Shown here piece after piece: positions 28,858 to 37,943 of a stretch of DNA of 64,000 bases. The stretch lies in the NCBI GenBank assembly GCA_016893485.2, contig JAFEKX020000001.1, positions 186,001 to 250,000 of the forward strand, in the 5' to 3' direction. Position 1 is the first letter of the stretch, and each line of letters starts with the position of its first letter. Made by a program: the position numbers and the translations under genes. Source of the DNA: Streptomyces sp. P3. GTDB taxonomy: Bacteria > Actinomycetota > Actinomycetes > Streptomycetales > Streptomycetaceae. Under the pieces are notes generated by a model that saw only the letters and a program-made list of their open reading frames with translations, had not been told where the DNA came from and made no database searches.

Positions 28858-29433
28858 TCAGGGCGAGACCGAACTCGCAGAAGCCCTCACGTCATTGAGC
28901 GCCTGGCGCGCGATCGCGCCGAACTCGGCATCGTCCGTCGCCTCGATCCAACGTTCATAGGCGATGGCGGAAGCGAGCGAGCCGAGTTCCGCGGCCACAC
29001 GGGCGGTCAGGTCCGGGACACCTCGCCGTTGGAGCGCGTCGGCCATGGAGGCGACCAGGGCGAGGTTCTTCAGGGCCTCGCGTTCCCGGAGTTCGGGGTT
29101 GGCGGCGATCACCGCCTGCCTGCGGGCGGTGAAGGCGCGGCGCGCGGCCGTGAACACCTCCGCACCGGCCGCGTCCAGTGCGTGCGCGACCGCCTCGAAC
29201 GGGTCGGCGGTCGCCGGTGCCGAGTCGATGGCCTCGGTGAGGAGTCCGCTCACGGTTCCGCCGCCGAAGAGTACTTCCCTCTTGTCCTGGAAGTGCCGGA
29301 AGAAGGTGCTCTTCCCCAGCCCGGCGCGCTGCGCGATGTCGAGCACGCTCGTGTTTTCGTAGCCGCGCTCGGCGAACAAGTCCAGGGCGGCGTGCGCCAG
29401 CCGTTCGGGGGCGTTGGGTTCCCAGCGAGCCAT
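28858..29433 (-). CDS. TetR-family regulator
   Basis: An intact protein of about 191 residues from the ATG at 29433 (MARWEPNAPERLAHAALDLF). HTH: NTSVLDIAQRAGLGKSTFFR, then HFQDKREVLFGG. The C-terminal helices (VAHALDAAGAEVFTAARRAF, VAAELGSLASAIAYERWIEA) form the ligand pocket. It is divergent from the quinone oxidoreductase at 29553, and two matching palindromes in the 119-bp gap are probable operators, so autorepression and repression of the oxidoreductase are likely. Confidence 0.88.
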   Translation of the reverse strand: MARWEPNAPERLAHAALDLFAERGYENTSVLDIAQRAGLGKSTFFRHFQDKREVLFGGGTVSGLLTEAIDSAPATADPFEAVAHALDAAGAEVFTAARRAFTARRQAVIAANPELREREALKNLALVASMADALQRRGVPDLTARVAAELGSLASAIAYERWIEATDDAEFGAIARQALNDVRASASSVSP

Positions 29434-29466
29434 GAACACAGCCTATGGGACTCGGTTTCATCACTC

Positions 29467-29483
29467 ATGGGACTTGGTCCCAT
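29467..29483. promoter_or_regulatory. TetR operator 1
   Basis: ATGGGAC-TTG-GTCCCAT, a perfect palindrome with 7-bp arms. A weaker partial copy (TATGGGACTCGGTTTCAT) lies just upstream at 29443-29460. Confidence 0.7.
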
Positions 29484-29496
29484 CGCGGGTATACAG

Positions 29497-29515
29497 TGAT
29501 GGGACAAAGTCCCGT
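29497..29515. promoter_or_regulatory. TetR operator 2
   Basis: TGATGGGAC then AAA then GTCCCGTCA, 8 of 9 arm positions pairing. The same GGGAC-N3-GTCCC core as operator 1 recurs about 30 bp away, roughly three helical turns. Confidence 0.65.
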
Positions 29516-29552
29516 CACGCGTCACGTCATTCATCCCGTCAGGAGTCGTCCC

Positions 29553-30473
29553 ATGAGCCGAGCCGTCATCTACGAAGCGTTCGGAGGCCCCGAGGTGCTG
29601 GAGCTGCGTGAGGTCCCCGAGCCGCATGCCGGTCCGGGCGAGGTCCGTGTGAGGGTGACGGCCGCCGGGCTGAACCCGATGGACTGGGCCATCGCCGCGC
29701 GACCGGAGGTGGCAGCCCGGTTCGGCATCACCGCTCCGTCCGGCTTCGGGTTCGACCTCGCCGGCGTGATCGACGAAGTCGGCGACGGCGTCACGGACTT
29801 CGCCGTGGGCGACCGCGTCCACGGTGGCGCCCTGGGCCGAGCGGTGGCCGACTTCGTCGTGGTCAGGCCGCCTGCCGATCCCCTGTGGCACACCCCGCGG
29901 GAGATCGGCGACGAGGTGGCGAGCGTGCTCCCGGTGGCCGGCCTCACCGCGGTCGCCGCCCTGGCGGCAATCCGCCCGGAGCCCGGCGACACCGTCCTGA
30001 TCGGCGGAGCCGCAGGCGGCGTGGGTGTGTTCGCCCTGCAGCTCGCCCAGCTCGCCGGCGCCACCGTGATCGGCACCGCCGCACCGGAAACCTTCGCGTT
30101 CCTACGGCAGTTGGGCGCCGAACCGGTGGCCTACGGCGCGGGGCTGGCGGACCGGGTCCGGGCACTGTCGCCCGGCGGGGTCACGGCCGCGACCGACCTG
30201 TTCGGCACCGAGACGGCCGAGGCCGCACTGGCGCTCGGTGTCGCGCCCGAGCGGATCTCCACGGTCGCCGCGGGCGCCGACGCGCCCGACGGCGTCCACG
30301 CCACCGGCGCAGTCGACGCAGGGCCGGACGCCATGGAGCGGATCACCGCCGCGATCCTCGCCGACCGGCTGACCGTCCCCATCGCTGCGGCCTTCCCGGT
30401 CGAGAAGATCCGCGACGCCGTGACGCTCCAGGCCGGACGCCATGTCCACGGGAAAATCGTCGTCACGCTGTGA
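29553..30473 (+). CDS. NADPH:quinone oxidoreductase-like protein (MDR, zinc-free)
   Basis: An intact 306-residue medium-chain dehydrogenase/reductase. N-terminal GroES-like domain (VIYEAFGGPEVLELREVPEP, AAGLNPMDWAIAARPE, FGFDLAGVIDEVGDGVTDFA), then a Rossmann NADPH site (DTVLIGGAAGGVGVFALQLA). No zinc-binding Cys/His set is present, as in quinone oxidoreductases. The ATG at 29553 follows AGGAG by 7 nt. It is controlled by the divergent TetR, presumably induced by a quinone or other electrophile. Confidence 0.88.
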   Translation: MSRAVIYEAFGGPEVLELREVPEPHAGPGEVRVRVTAAGLNPMDWAIAARPEVAARFGITAPSGFGFDLAGVIDEVGDGVTDFAVGDRVHGGALGRAVADFVVVRPPADPLWHTPREIGDEVASVLPVAGLTAVAALAAIRPEPGDTVLIGGAAGGVGVFALQLAQLAGATVIGTAAPETFAFLRQLGAEPVAYGAGLADRVRALSPGGVTAATDLFGTETAEAALALGVAPERISTVAAGADAPDGVHATGAVDAGPDAMERITAAILADRLTVPIAAAFPVEKIRDAVTLQAGRHVHGKIVVTL

Positions 30474-31058
30474 CCACGGAGGAGGGTTGGCGTCGGCCCC
30501 CTGCTTCGCCGCCAGTCTTCTCCTCCGAGGCAGCCACGGTGAACTCGCTGAGCGACTGCCTCGGTCGTATGCGCCCACCGAGCGGGCTGAGCTGGTCCAC
30601 GTGCTGTTCAACAACTGCTGCGGTGACGCCCCGGTGCGGGCCGCGGAGCAGCTGACGCACCTGATCCGGCAGGAAATCAGCACGTGTTCCCCCTCCCCGC
30701 CGGTCACCGCAGCCACCACACCCGCAGCGAAACCGAAGTCCACGCCGCCCGCCAGGTCCCCTCCCCGGGGGCGCCCGTCCGGGTGCGCCGGCGGAAAAGG
30801 GGGTCCGTCCACAGCCTGCGCTGACCGGAGTTGATCAGCACCCTCCGCACCGCTGCGTAGGCAACCGCATATCCACCAGGACACCCGTGCTGGGGTGGAT
30901 GCCGGGCGACGGGCTGATCGCAGCGAACGGCTACATCGCCGGCTCCATCACCACATCCGGCGGTGATGACGAGAGCGCGCGGGGAAGGCGTCACGTGCTC
31001 GCACAGCTGCCGAGCGCGCCCACCGCACTGGTGTTCCCCGGCGCAGCTACTGTCGTCG
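30474..31058. other. 585-bp stretch with no assignable gene
   Basis: Open frames exist on both strands, but none resembles a known family or has a good start. A plus-strand piece (APTERAELVHVLFNNCCGDA) looks weakly protein-like. Confidence 0.3.
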
Positions 31059-31711
31059 TCACACGAGGTGGGCGAAGACCACCAGGTTCTCGGTGTAGTC
31101 CTTGGCGGAGTGGTCGTAGTTGCCCGCGCAGGTGATCAGGCGGACCTGGGCGTCGGGGTGTCCGCGTACACGCGCTCGTCGGGGAAGTCGTCCTTCTCGA
31201 ACGTGTCCGAGCTGTCGACAGCGAACGTAGCCGTACGGCCGTCGGACCGCTTGACGCTGAACCTGTCGCCCTTCTTCAAGTCGCTCAGACCGGCGAACAC
31301 GGCGGCGGAGGTCTTGGTGTCGACGTGCCCGGCAATGATCGCCGCACCACGCTCACCGGGCGAGGCACCTTTGGCGTACCAGCCGACCATGTTCACGTCG
31401 TCCGCCGGCGGTGGTTCGAGCCGGCCCGAGTCGTCGGTGGCGAGTTCGGTGAACGGCGCGTCGACCTCGATCTTCGGAATGAGCAGCCTCGTGGGCTCGG
31501 CCCGAGGCAGGTACTTGCCGGACAGGTGGGGCGCCGAAGACGCGGCGGGGGCCGCCGCAGCGTGGGACATACCGGTGGGGCCGGACGGATCGTCGTGACC
31601 GCGGAACACGCTCATGGCCATGACGATCACGATGCCCGTGCACCATACGGCCCATGCCAGGCGTCGCCGGGGATTGCGGGTCTCGGCGGGAAAGGTCGAA
31701 CGGACTGCCAT
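31059..31711 (-). pseudogene. Class F sortase, one frameshift
   Basis: An N-terminal membrane anchor (RLAWAVWCTGIVIVMAMSVF) precedes a sortase barrel: ATRLLIPKI-like entry (PTRLLIPKIEVDAPFTELAT), GRLEPPPADDVNMVGWYAKG, catalytic His in AAIIAGHVDTKTSAAVF, and, in the second frame, catalytic Cys in VRLITCAGNYDHSAKDYTEN. Class F sortases are actinobacterial transpeptidases with poorly known substrates. The frame breaks at the G run 31155-31158 (one base short). Restored length is about 217 residues; the ATG at 31711 follows GAGGTGG. A probable substrate gene lies directly upstream on the same strand. Confidence 0.85.
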
Positions 31712-31972
31712 CGGGCACCACCTCATCGGGTCGGGCAGGGAAGCAAACCAGCGGCGGTCAGGCTCCCCGGACGTACGGCGAGCGTGGTGACCGCGAAAGA
31801 AGCGGCGGAGCGCAGCCGGGGAAGCGCTGCGTCTCGAGTCGAGGACGCGGTGCGTCGGGCGCGCCCATGGGGCTTTGGGCCATGCGCCGACAGCCAGGGG
31901 GCTAGCGAAAAGTCAGCCGGGCCGCCACGGAGTACGGGGTGGCGGCCCAGGCCACTATGTCGTCAGGCATGG

Positions 31973-32515
31973 TCAGGCCACACCGCCCTCGTTGTTCCTG
32001 CGACGCATCACGTAGGCACCCGCGGCCACGAGACCGAGGACCGCGACACCGCCGGCCGTGACACCCGGCGTGGCGAGCGCGCCGCCACCGGTGTGCATGC
32101 CGCCGTGCGGCTTCTCCTCCTCGTCCCTACCTTGCTCGTCCCACGATCCTCCGTCCTGCTCGGAGTTCCAGGAGCCCTTTTCCTGGTCCGAACCCGAGGA
32201 CTCCTTGTCCTTGTAGGTCTCCGGATCGAACTTCTTGTCGCCCTTGAACGAGTCGTCCGTCTTGACGACCGTCAGCGCGCCGCCGCCGGTGTGCATACCG
32301 CCATTCGGCTTCTCGTGCCACGAACCCTTGTCGTGGTCGCTGTCTTTGTCGTGCTCCCTGCTGTAGGAAGAGGAGGAGTCGTCGCGCTCCTTCGTCGAGG
32401 AGGACGAGGAGTCGTGGTCCCCGTCGCCGAGCGTGGCGGCGTAGGCACCAGGGGCGGCGATCGCGAGAGCGGCGGTGGCCGTCGCGGCAGCAAGGAGCAT
32501 GCGGGCAGATCGCAT
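31973..32515 (-). CDS. Surface protein, probable class F sortase partner
   Basis: An intact 180-residue secreted, membrane-anchored protein. Signal peptide MRSARMLLAAATATAALAIA cut after AYAA. The mature part is extremely hydrophilic and Ser/Asp/Lys/Glu-rich (SSSSSTKERDDSSSSYSREH), with the motif GGMHTGGGAL twice: in the middle (KPNGGMHTGGGALTVVKTDD) and near the end (KPHGGMHTGGGALATPG). The second copy directly precedes a membrane helix (VTAGGVAVLGLVAAGAYV) and a basic tail (MRRRNN). It has the layout of a sortase substrate but no LPXTG, so GGMHTGGGALA-TPG may be the sorting signal. The sortase gene is 261 bp downstream. Confidence 0.75.
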   Translation of the reverse strand: MRSARMLLAAATATAALAIAAPGAYAATLGDGDHDSSSSSTKERDDSSSSYSREHDKDSDHDKGSWHEKPNGGMHTGGGALTVVKTDDSFKGDKKFDPETYKDKESSGSDQEKGSWNSEQDGGSWDEQGRDEEEKPHGGMHTGGGALATPGVTAGGVAVLGLVAAGAYVMRRRNNEGGVA

Positions 32516-32873
32516 CGTCGGAGTCCTTCCGTCAGGACCGGCAGCTGACCTCTTGTCAGCACAGGTGAATCCGGTACGACGTGATCTACCGTCACTTCGA
32601 TTCGCCCGGCCCACCACTCGGAGCGCGCGCTCGGCCTACTCCCCGGCCGCCTCCATCGGTCGAGCCGTTCGCCCACCAGAGAACGGTCACACCTCTTTGA
32701 CCTGCGATTCGACGCGAACCCCAGGCGTGTCGGCGAGCCCGCAGGACGCGCTGTGCTTGACCCGATCGGAGGCCACACGTCTGCTCAGCGCGCCCCGCCA
32801 TGTGCGTGAAAGGCCGCGGCCCAAACCCGCCTCACCTCGACCCGCAGGCCTCCCGGTGTGATCGTCTTCCGCT
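32516..32873. other. Upstream region of the surface-protein gene
   Basis: About 350 bp without a recognisable gene. It should hold the promoter of the surface-protein/sortase unit. The right part abuts the IS5-type element. Confidence 0.35.
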
Positions 32874-33560
32874 AAGACCGTGTCCTATGTGGTGAGGCGG
32901 ACGAAGCGTTCTTAGCAGCAGAGGCGGCGGCGAGACCGAGGAAGGCCAGGTAGTTGCGGGGATGGCGCTCACATCGGGGGCCGAGTCTGCGGTAGCCGGA
33001 CAGCCACGACATCGTGCGCTCGATCATCCACCTGCGGCGGCCCAACAGTTCGCTGGACTCGATGCCTTTGCGCGCGATCCGGACTCCGATGCGCTTGCCG
33101 CGCAGCCATTTTCGCAAGCTGGCGTGGTCGTAGGCTTGTCTGCGTGGAGGCGTTGTGGCGCGACGATCCCGACGAGGAGGGCCAGTCCGTTCGCGTCCGA
33201 CAGGACGTGCATCTTGGCGCCCGGCTTACCCCGGTCCACGGGGCTCGGGTCTGTGTGTTCGCCCCTTTTTAGCCCTGCCGTGGGCGGTGTCGAGGACAAC
33301 GCGGATGACGTCGATGAGCCCGGCGTCGTCGAGGCGGTGCAGCACGGCTTCGTCCACGCAGGCCCAGACGCCGGCTCTCGACCAGAGCAGGAACCGGCGG
33401 TGGGCGGTCGACTTCACTATCCCGAAGCACGGCGGCAGTTGACGTCAGGCGCAGCCGCTAACCAGGACGTAGATGGTGGCGGCGAACAGCGTCTCACCAG
33501 GCGTGCGGGATCAGCGGCTTCGCGATCTCCCACAGACCATCCGGAACAATCCAACTCCAC
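32872..33560 (-). pseudogene. IS5-family transposase, deleted and frameshifted
   Basis: In order on the minus strand: PDGLWEIA-like N-terminus in broken frame (about 33545), HRRFLLWSRAGVWACVDEAV, LHRLDDAGLIDVIRVVLDTA, DRGKPGAKMHVLSDANGLAL (first catalytic Asp region), a deletion where the second Asp block should be, then KRIGVRIARKGIESSELLGR, RRWMIERTMSWLSGYRRLGP (catalytic Glu) and HPRNYLAFLGLAAASAAKN. At least three frame changes plus the deletion make it inactive. Confidence 0.8.
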
Positions 33561-33615
33561 GAACCCCGGCCCAGGACCAGTCCAACCACTCACCAGCACG
33601 TAGGACACGATCTTT
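32874..33615 (-). mobile_element. IS5-family (IS427-like) element, decayed
   Basis: Terminal inverted repeats are visible: left AAGACCGTGTCCTATGTG (32874-32891) and right, on the plus strand, CACGTAGGACACGATCTTT (33597-33615), 15-16 of 18 positions pairing. The length of about 742 bp is short for the group because the transposase has lost an internal block. No clear target duplication is seen. Confidence 0.75.
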
Positions 33616-33831
33616 GGCGACGAAGATCCACGCCACCCGAGGACACGGAGAGACGGACTCCCTACGCCTGTACTGAGCGCGACGCACACAGCTGCGCCGC
33701 GCCCAGGCGTTCTCTGGCCTGGGCCTGGCTGGGTTACCCGCAGAAACCTCTTTCCCCACCGGCCCCCTTCCACCACTATGGTCACCCGACAAACTGGCTG
33801 GTACGTCAGCACGGGTGCGAGGAGGCGGTGA

Positions 33832-35313
33832 ATGGTTCACTCCGAGGAGTACGGCGGCACACACGCCCACGCGTCCGACGCACACCTCACGGAACTGCTG
33901 CGCGCCGACACGTCCACGCTCTACCCAGCCCTCCAAGAACTCCGCGCCCGGCACCAGCCGTCCGTCCTGTCCTACGCCCGCCTGTGCACCACGAGTGAGC
34001 CCGCGGCACGGCAGCTGGCGGCGCAGGCGTTCACGCTCGCGGCCCGCGAGACGGCACGCGGCGTCGATCCGGGGTCCCCTGGCGTCACCAACTCCTGCTC
34101 CTGACCGGGCGGGTGGCCCAGTCCTGGTCCCTGGACGACCGCTCGGTCGGCCTCGACGCCGGCCTCCTACTGCTTCTCAGCACGGCGGCCCCGAGGCCCA
34201 CCATGCTCCCGGCCTTCCAGTCCCTCCCCTCCCGTACACAGGGCCTGGTCTGGTACGGCGTCGTCGAGCAGGAACCGCCGGCCGTGACCGCCACCTTCCT
34301 GGGCCTCACCCGTGAGGACGTCGTCCACGGCACCGAACAGGCCCTCCAGGCCATGGCCCAGGCCTGTCTGAAGTCCCGTCTGGCCGCGTCCGACGACCCG
34401 TGCTGCGGCGACTTCCGGCGCCTGATCGAGGAGTCGGTGCGCCCCGACACCCCGGGACAGCGCCGACCTGCACGCCCACATGGCGCACTGCGCCCACTGC
34501 ACGGGCGCGTACGAGGAACTGACGGCACTGCGGGACGCGCCGCGGGCGACGCTGGCGGAGGGCCTGCTGCCCTGGGCGGGATCGTCGTACGTACGGCGGG
34601 ACCGCGCGGAGGCGGCGGGCAACCCTCTGGGCACTGCCCCGACTTGGTCACCCTCCCGCCGGCTGGTGCTGGCCTCCGCAGCGCTGGGTGTGGCGCTGGT
34701 GCCGCTGCTGTTCTTCCTGCTGCGGCCGGGGACGCGCCGCGCCCCGGGGCGGCGGGGACGGTGGCGGTGCCGTCGACCCCGACGGAGGTGACGGTGACGG
34801 CCACGATCCCGGTGACGCAGTCGCCGACGCCTCCCAAGTCACATCCCCGAAGCGGAGTTCAAAGCCGACCAGGTCCGCAGGCCCCACGCCTACTCCCTCC
34901 CCTCCCCGCTCACGCGCCCAACGGCACGTACGCGCAGGTGGTGAACGTCTCCACGGGCCGGTGCCTGGACATCCGGGACGGTGACCTGACGGAGGGCACG
35001 GATGTGATCACGGCCCCCTGCACCTCGTCGGCCACCCAGCTGTGGCGGGTCGATGCGGCACGCGGGGTCGTGCAGTCGTCCGCCGACTCGGACCTGTGCC
35101 TGGACAGCCGGGGTCGGTGGAGAAGGGGGTCGGTGTCTGGGAGTGCGACTCGGTGGACGGCGGCCACGGCGACAACCTGAGGTTCACGGTGGACTCCGAC
35201 GGCGTGATCCGCCCGGCGATCGCGATCGAGACGGGGGTGACACCAGAGGGGGCCGAGGGGTGTCGCTGGTGCCGTTGAGCGGGGGCGCGGAGCAGCGGTG
35301 GCGGGCGGGGTGA
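33832..35313 (+). pseudogene. ECF-sigma-like / zinc-finger / transmembrane / ricin-lectin fusion protein, frameshifts
   Basis: Joined frames give about 490 residues. The N-terminus resembles sigma region 2 (LRARHQPSVLSYARLCTTSE, ARQLAAQAFTLAARE), then region 4 (LPSRTQGLVWYGVVEQEPPA, TFLGLTREDVVHGTEQALQA). A ZAS-like zinc finger follows (HAHMAHCAHCTGAYEELTAL, H-x3-C-x2-C), one TM helix (RLVLASAALGVALVPLLFFL), a Thr/Pro stalk and an extracellular ricin-type trefoil (NGTYAQVVNVSTGRCLDIRD, SATQLWRVDAARGVVQSSAD). Single-chain sigma/anti-sigma fusions with carbohydrate-binding tails have been described among actinobacterial ECF groups. Shifts lie near 34080, 34455, 34750 and 35115. Start: ATG 33832 after GAGGCGG. 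Confidence 0.75.
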
Positions 35314-35417
35314 GGGCAACCGCCGTCGGACGCGTCCTGGCGTGAGCCCTGCCGGAACGGCCGGTACCGGTGACACTGAACAGTCCGAAGTGTGGCTCCG
35401 GCAAAGGGGAGTTGGGC

Positions 35418-36191
35418 ATGACGGCACAGAACATCGACGAGGTCGTGGACGGGCTTGCCGAGATCGTGCGGGAGGCGACCCGCACCGGTGACCGGATCGG
35501 GTACTTCGCGGCCCTCTACCGGCAGGTGACCGTCGAGATCCGTACGGCCATCCATGAGGGGCGGTTCGAGGACGGTGCCCGCATGGACCGCTTCGACACG
35601 CTCTTCGGGAACCGTTACTTCGCGGCGCACGACGCCTGGCGCCGGGACCGGAGCGGGCCGCGCTGCTGGCGCGAGACGTTCGGTCTGCTCGACGACTTTG
35701 ACACCGTGATCGTCCAGCACCTGGTACTCGGCGTGAACGCGCACATCAACCTCGACCTGGCCGTCGCCGCCGCGGGGACGGACCCCGGCCGGGACATCCA
35801 GGCGCTGCGGCACGACTTCCTGCTGATCAACGACATCCTGGCGCGGGTGGTACTGGCGGTGCAGGACTCGGTCGACGCCGTGTCACCGCTCCTTTCCCTG
35901 CTGGACCGGGTCGGCGGCCGCACCGACGAGCAGATCCTCGACTTCAGCATCGTCCAGTCCCGCGCGGAGGCCTGGCACAACGCGGTACTTCTGGCCGGCC
36001 AGCGCGAAAAGGACCGCGAGACCACCATCGACCGCCTCGACATCCGGGCCGCAGTCCTGGCCCGGCTGATAGCCCGCCCGACCGCCCTGGTCCGCCCGGC
36101 CCTGGAACTGATCCGCCACACCGAGAGCGACGACGTGGCGGCGGTCATCACCCACTTGGACAACGCGGTGCGAGGGGCGACGGCGCCTTGA
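35418..36191 (+). CDS. DUF5995 family protein
   Basis: An intact 257-residue, all-helical cytoplasmic protein. Conserved blocks: YFAALYRQVTVEIRTAIHEG, RFDTLFGNRYFAAHDAWRRD, LVLGVNAHINLDLAVAAAGT and RSRAEAWHNA-like QSRAEAWHNAVLLAGQREKD. The GVNAHINLDL and AWxxA patterns are hallmarks of DUF5995, a family of unknown function. The ATG at 35418 follows GGGGAG. It follows the sigma-ricin gene by about 100 bp on the same strand. Confidence 0.8.
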   Translation: MTAQNIDEVVDGLAEIVREATRTGDRIGYFAALYRQVTVEIRTAIHEGRFEDGARMDRFDTLFGNRYFAAHDAWRRDRSGPRCWRETFGLLDDFDTVIVQHLVLGVNAHINLDLAVAAAGTDPGRDIQALRHDFLLINDILARVVLAVQDSVDAVSPLLSLLDRVGGRTDEQILDFSIVQSRAEAWHNAVLLAGQREKDRETTIDRLDIRAAVLARLIARPTALVRPALELIRHTESDDVAAVITHLDNAVRGATAP

Positions 36192-36269
36192 GGGCGCCCC
36201 GTTGACCCATTTCGTACGGGGCGTCCAGTCCGGACTGTTCCGTACGACCCGGCATACGATCACGCGATG

Positions 36270-36520
36270 CACGCGGACAGACCACGGGACGCTCGCGGCC
36301 ATGACGGTGGGTCCGCCGAACTCAAGCAACACTTTGACCCCGTACAGCCGCGAGATCTTCCCGCTCCGACGGAAGCCGCGTAACCGACCACGCCCATGAT
36401 CAGCATCACCCATCCGGCGTCACTGCCCGAGAGCCCGAGACCGACCGGCGCCGCCTTCGGGAGCTGCAGCACGATCGGGACCAGAAAGGAGAAGCCGCCC
36501 ACCCTCCTAGGCCGACATGT
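36270..36520 (-). pseudogene. MFS transporter fragment
   Basis: Minus-strand pieces FSFLVPIVLQLPKAAPVGLG, LSGSDAGWVMLIMGVVGYAA and, in another frame, LYGVKVLLEFGGPTVMAASV match the middle of a DHA2-type MFS protein (around TM9-TM11). No start, stop or other helices remain. Confidence 0.5.
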
Positions 36521-36866
36521 GCTACCTGCGGTTCGGCATCCGGGAAGGGACGGGGCTGAGGTCCCCACTCACTAGGGGGACCGGGCAGTGACAGGTCGCG
36601 AGTTCCAGCTGGCCGCATCAGTGATGGGTCCCTGTCTGCCGCACCCGGCAGAGGCCCTCTCGCCGCACCAGGCCACTACCACCCGCCGCACCGCCTGACC
36701 GGCCGAGCCGGCCGTGACAACAACCTGGCTGCCGCACTGGCCAATCCGGCGCAGACAAGACCAGGCAACAACCCTCCGCCGCCATTTCCCCGACGAGACC
36801 CTCACGAACCGGCCGCGGTGCAACGCGTAACCCGCCACAGGGAACGCGGAGTTGAAGGGGCATTTT
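36521..36866. other. Gap with no recognised gene
   Basis: Low-similarity open frames only. A minus-strand 81-88 residue frame near 36572-36863 is not supported by any motif. Confidence 0.3.
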
Positions 36867-37393
36867 TCAGGTCAGGACCAACCAGCGGCGGCCGTCGATT
36901 AGTTCTCGCGCCGCATCGAGGTGGCCAGCATGGCACGCAGTCTCGGTGATGACATGCAGAAGGACGTCGCGCAACGTGTGCAGGTGCGGTTCACCGAACA
37001 GGTCGTGGGGCCACCAGGCCAGTGCGGCGTCGGCCGGTGTGGCGGTGATGACGGCATCGGTGAGTTCAGCCTCCCGCCGATACAGTTCGAGCACTTCGAT
37101 CGCTGACACTTCCGGGGCCACCTTCCACGCTTCGTCGCCGTTCGGCAGTCCGTGGATGACCTCCTCATCCCCAGCGACAACGGCACGGAACCAGAACCGC
37201 TCCACATCGAGCGTCAGGTGCTGAACCAGCCCCAAGCAGTGCCATCCAGAGGGCAGCGCGGGCCGTCGAAGGTTCTTCGCGTCGAGGCCGTCAAGGATGC
37301 CGAGGACGTGGCGTCGTTGTCCGTCAAGATCCGAAGAAGCGTCCTTACCTCACTGTCCGGCGTCGTATCGCTCAAGTTTTCCGTCACGGTCAT
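36867..37393 (-). pseudogene. DinB-superfamily protein (DUF664), one frameshift
   Basis: The C-terminal 122 residues are intact (LVQHLTLDVERFWFRAVVAG, RREAELTDAVITATPADAAL, LRDVLLHVITETACHAGHLD with the metal-binding HVITETACHAGH). The N-terminal frame starts at the ATG at 37393 (MTVTENLSDTTPDSEVRTLL) and shifts near 37330 into HVLGILDGLDAKNLRRPALP and PSGWHCLG. This is the usual 175-residue DUF664 layout: a four-helix bundle with three metal-binding His, related to thiol transferases. Confidence 0.75.
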
Positions 37394-37779
37394 CCAGGGT
37401 CGCCGAATCTCTGCGGCTGCGCCCGCAGTTGTCCAATATCCGGGACGTGCTCGCGACCGAAGGCCGACGGGATCGCGAGGTAGACAGCCGCTGGAATGCC
37501 TTCACGTCGGGAGCATGTCGGCAGGGTCTTGCTTCGTCCTCTGAGCGCAGATCACAGATTTGTTAAAGCCGAGGCTCTAGGGTTCGTCGAGTGGTGAACC
37601 GGGCGCCGATCTGCAGGACACCTTTACGAAAGCTGGCCGAAGTCCGTGGCCTCGCTCCTTGTCGCCCTGGTGATGTAGTAGACGCCCACGACCGCGGCTG
37701 GTTCGCCGTCGGTACGGCTCTCTACCTGTGCGCGGCGTGGTCGACTCCTAGGCCGACGACGGCTCACCCGCGGAACCGG
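37394..37779. other. Gap with no recognised gene
   Basis: No motif, repeat or terminator is apparent. Confidence 0.3.
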
Positions 37780-37900
37780 CACAGCAGCAAGGTGCTGGGC
37801 GTGGACGGGATGTCGACTCAGAACAGCGCGCAGGTGGTGCAGTTCGACGACAACGGAACCGATGACCACTTGTGGCGCCTGGCGAGAGCAGTTAGTTGCC
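37780..37900 (+). pseudogene. Ricin-type lectin (CBM13) fragment
   Basis: The frame gives SSKVLGVDGMSTQNSAQVVQ followed by DDNGTDDHLWRL, the signature of one beta-trefoil repeat as found in secreted Streptomyces glycosidases. The rest of the parent gene is missing. No closely similar copy is kept in the window; the trefoils at 59280 and 61970 differ in sequence. Confidence 0.55.
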
Positions 37901-37943
37901 GCGCATTGCGGCGTGACTTTAGGGGAGGGCTTTGTGCTTTGGT

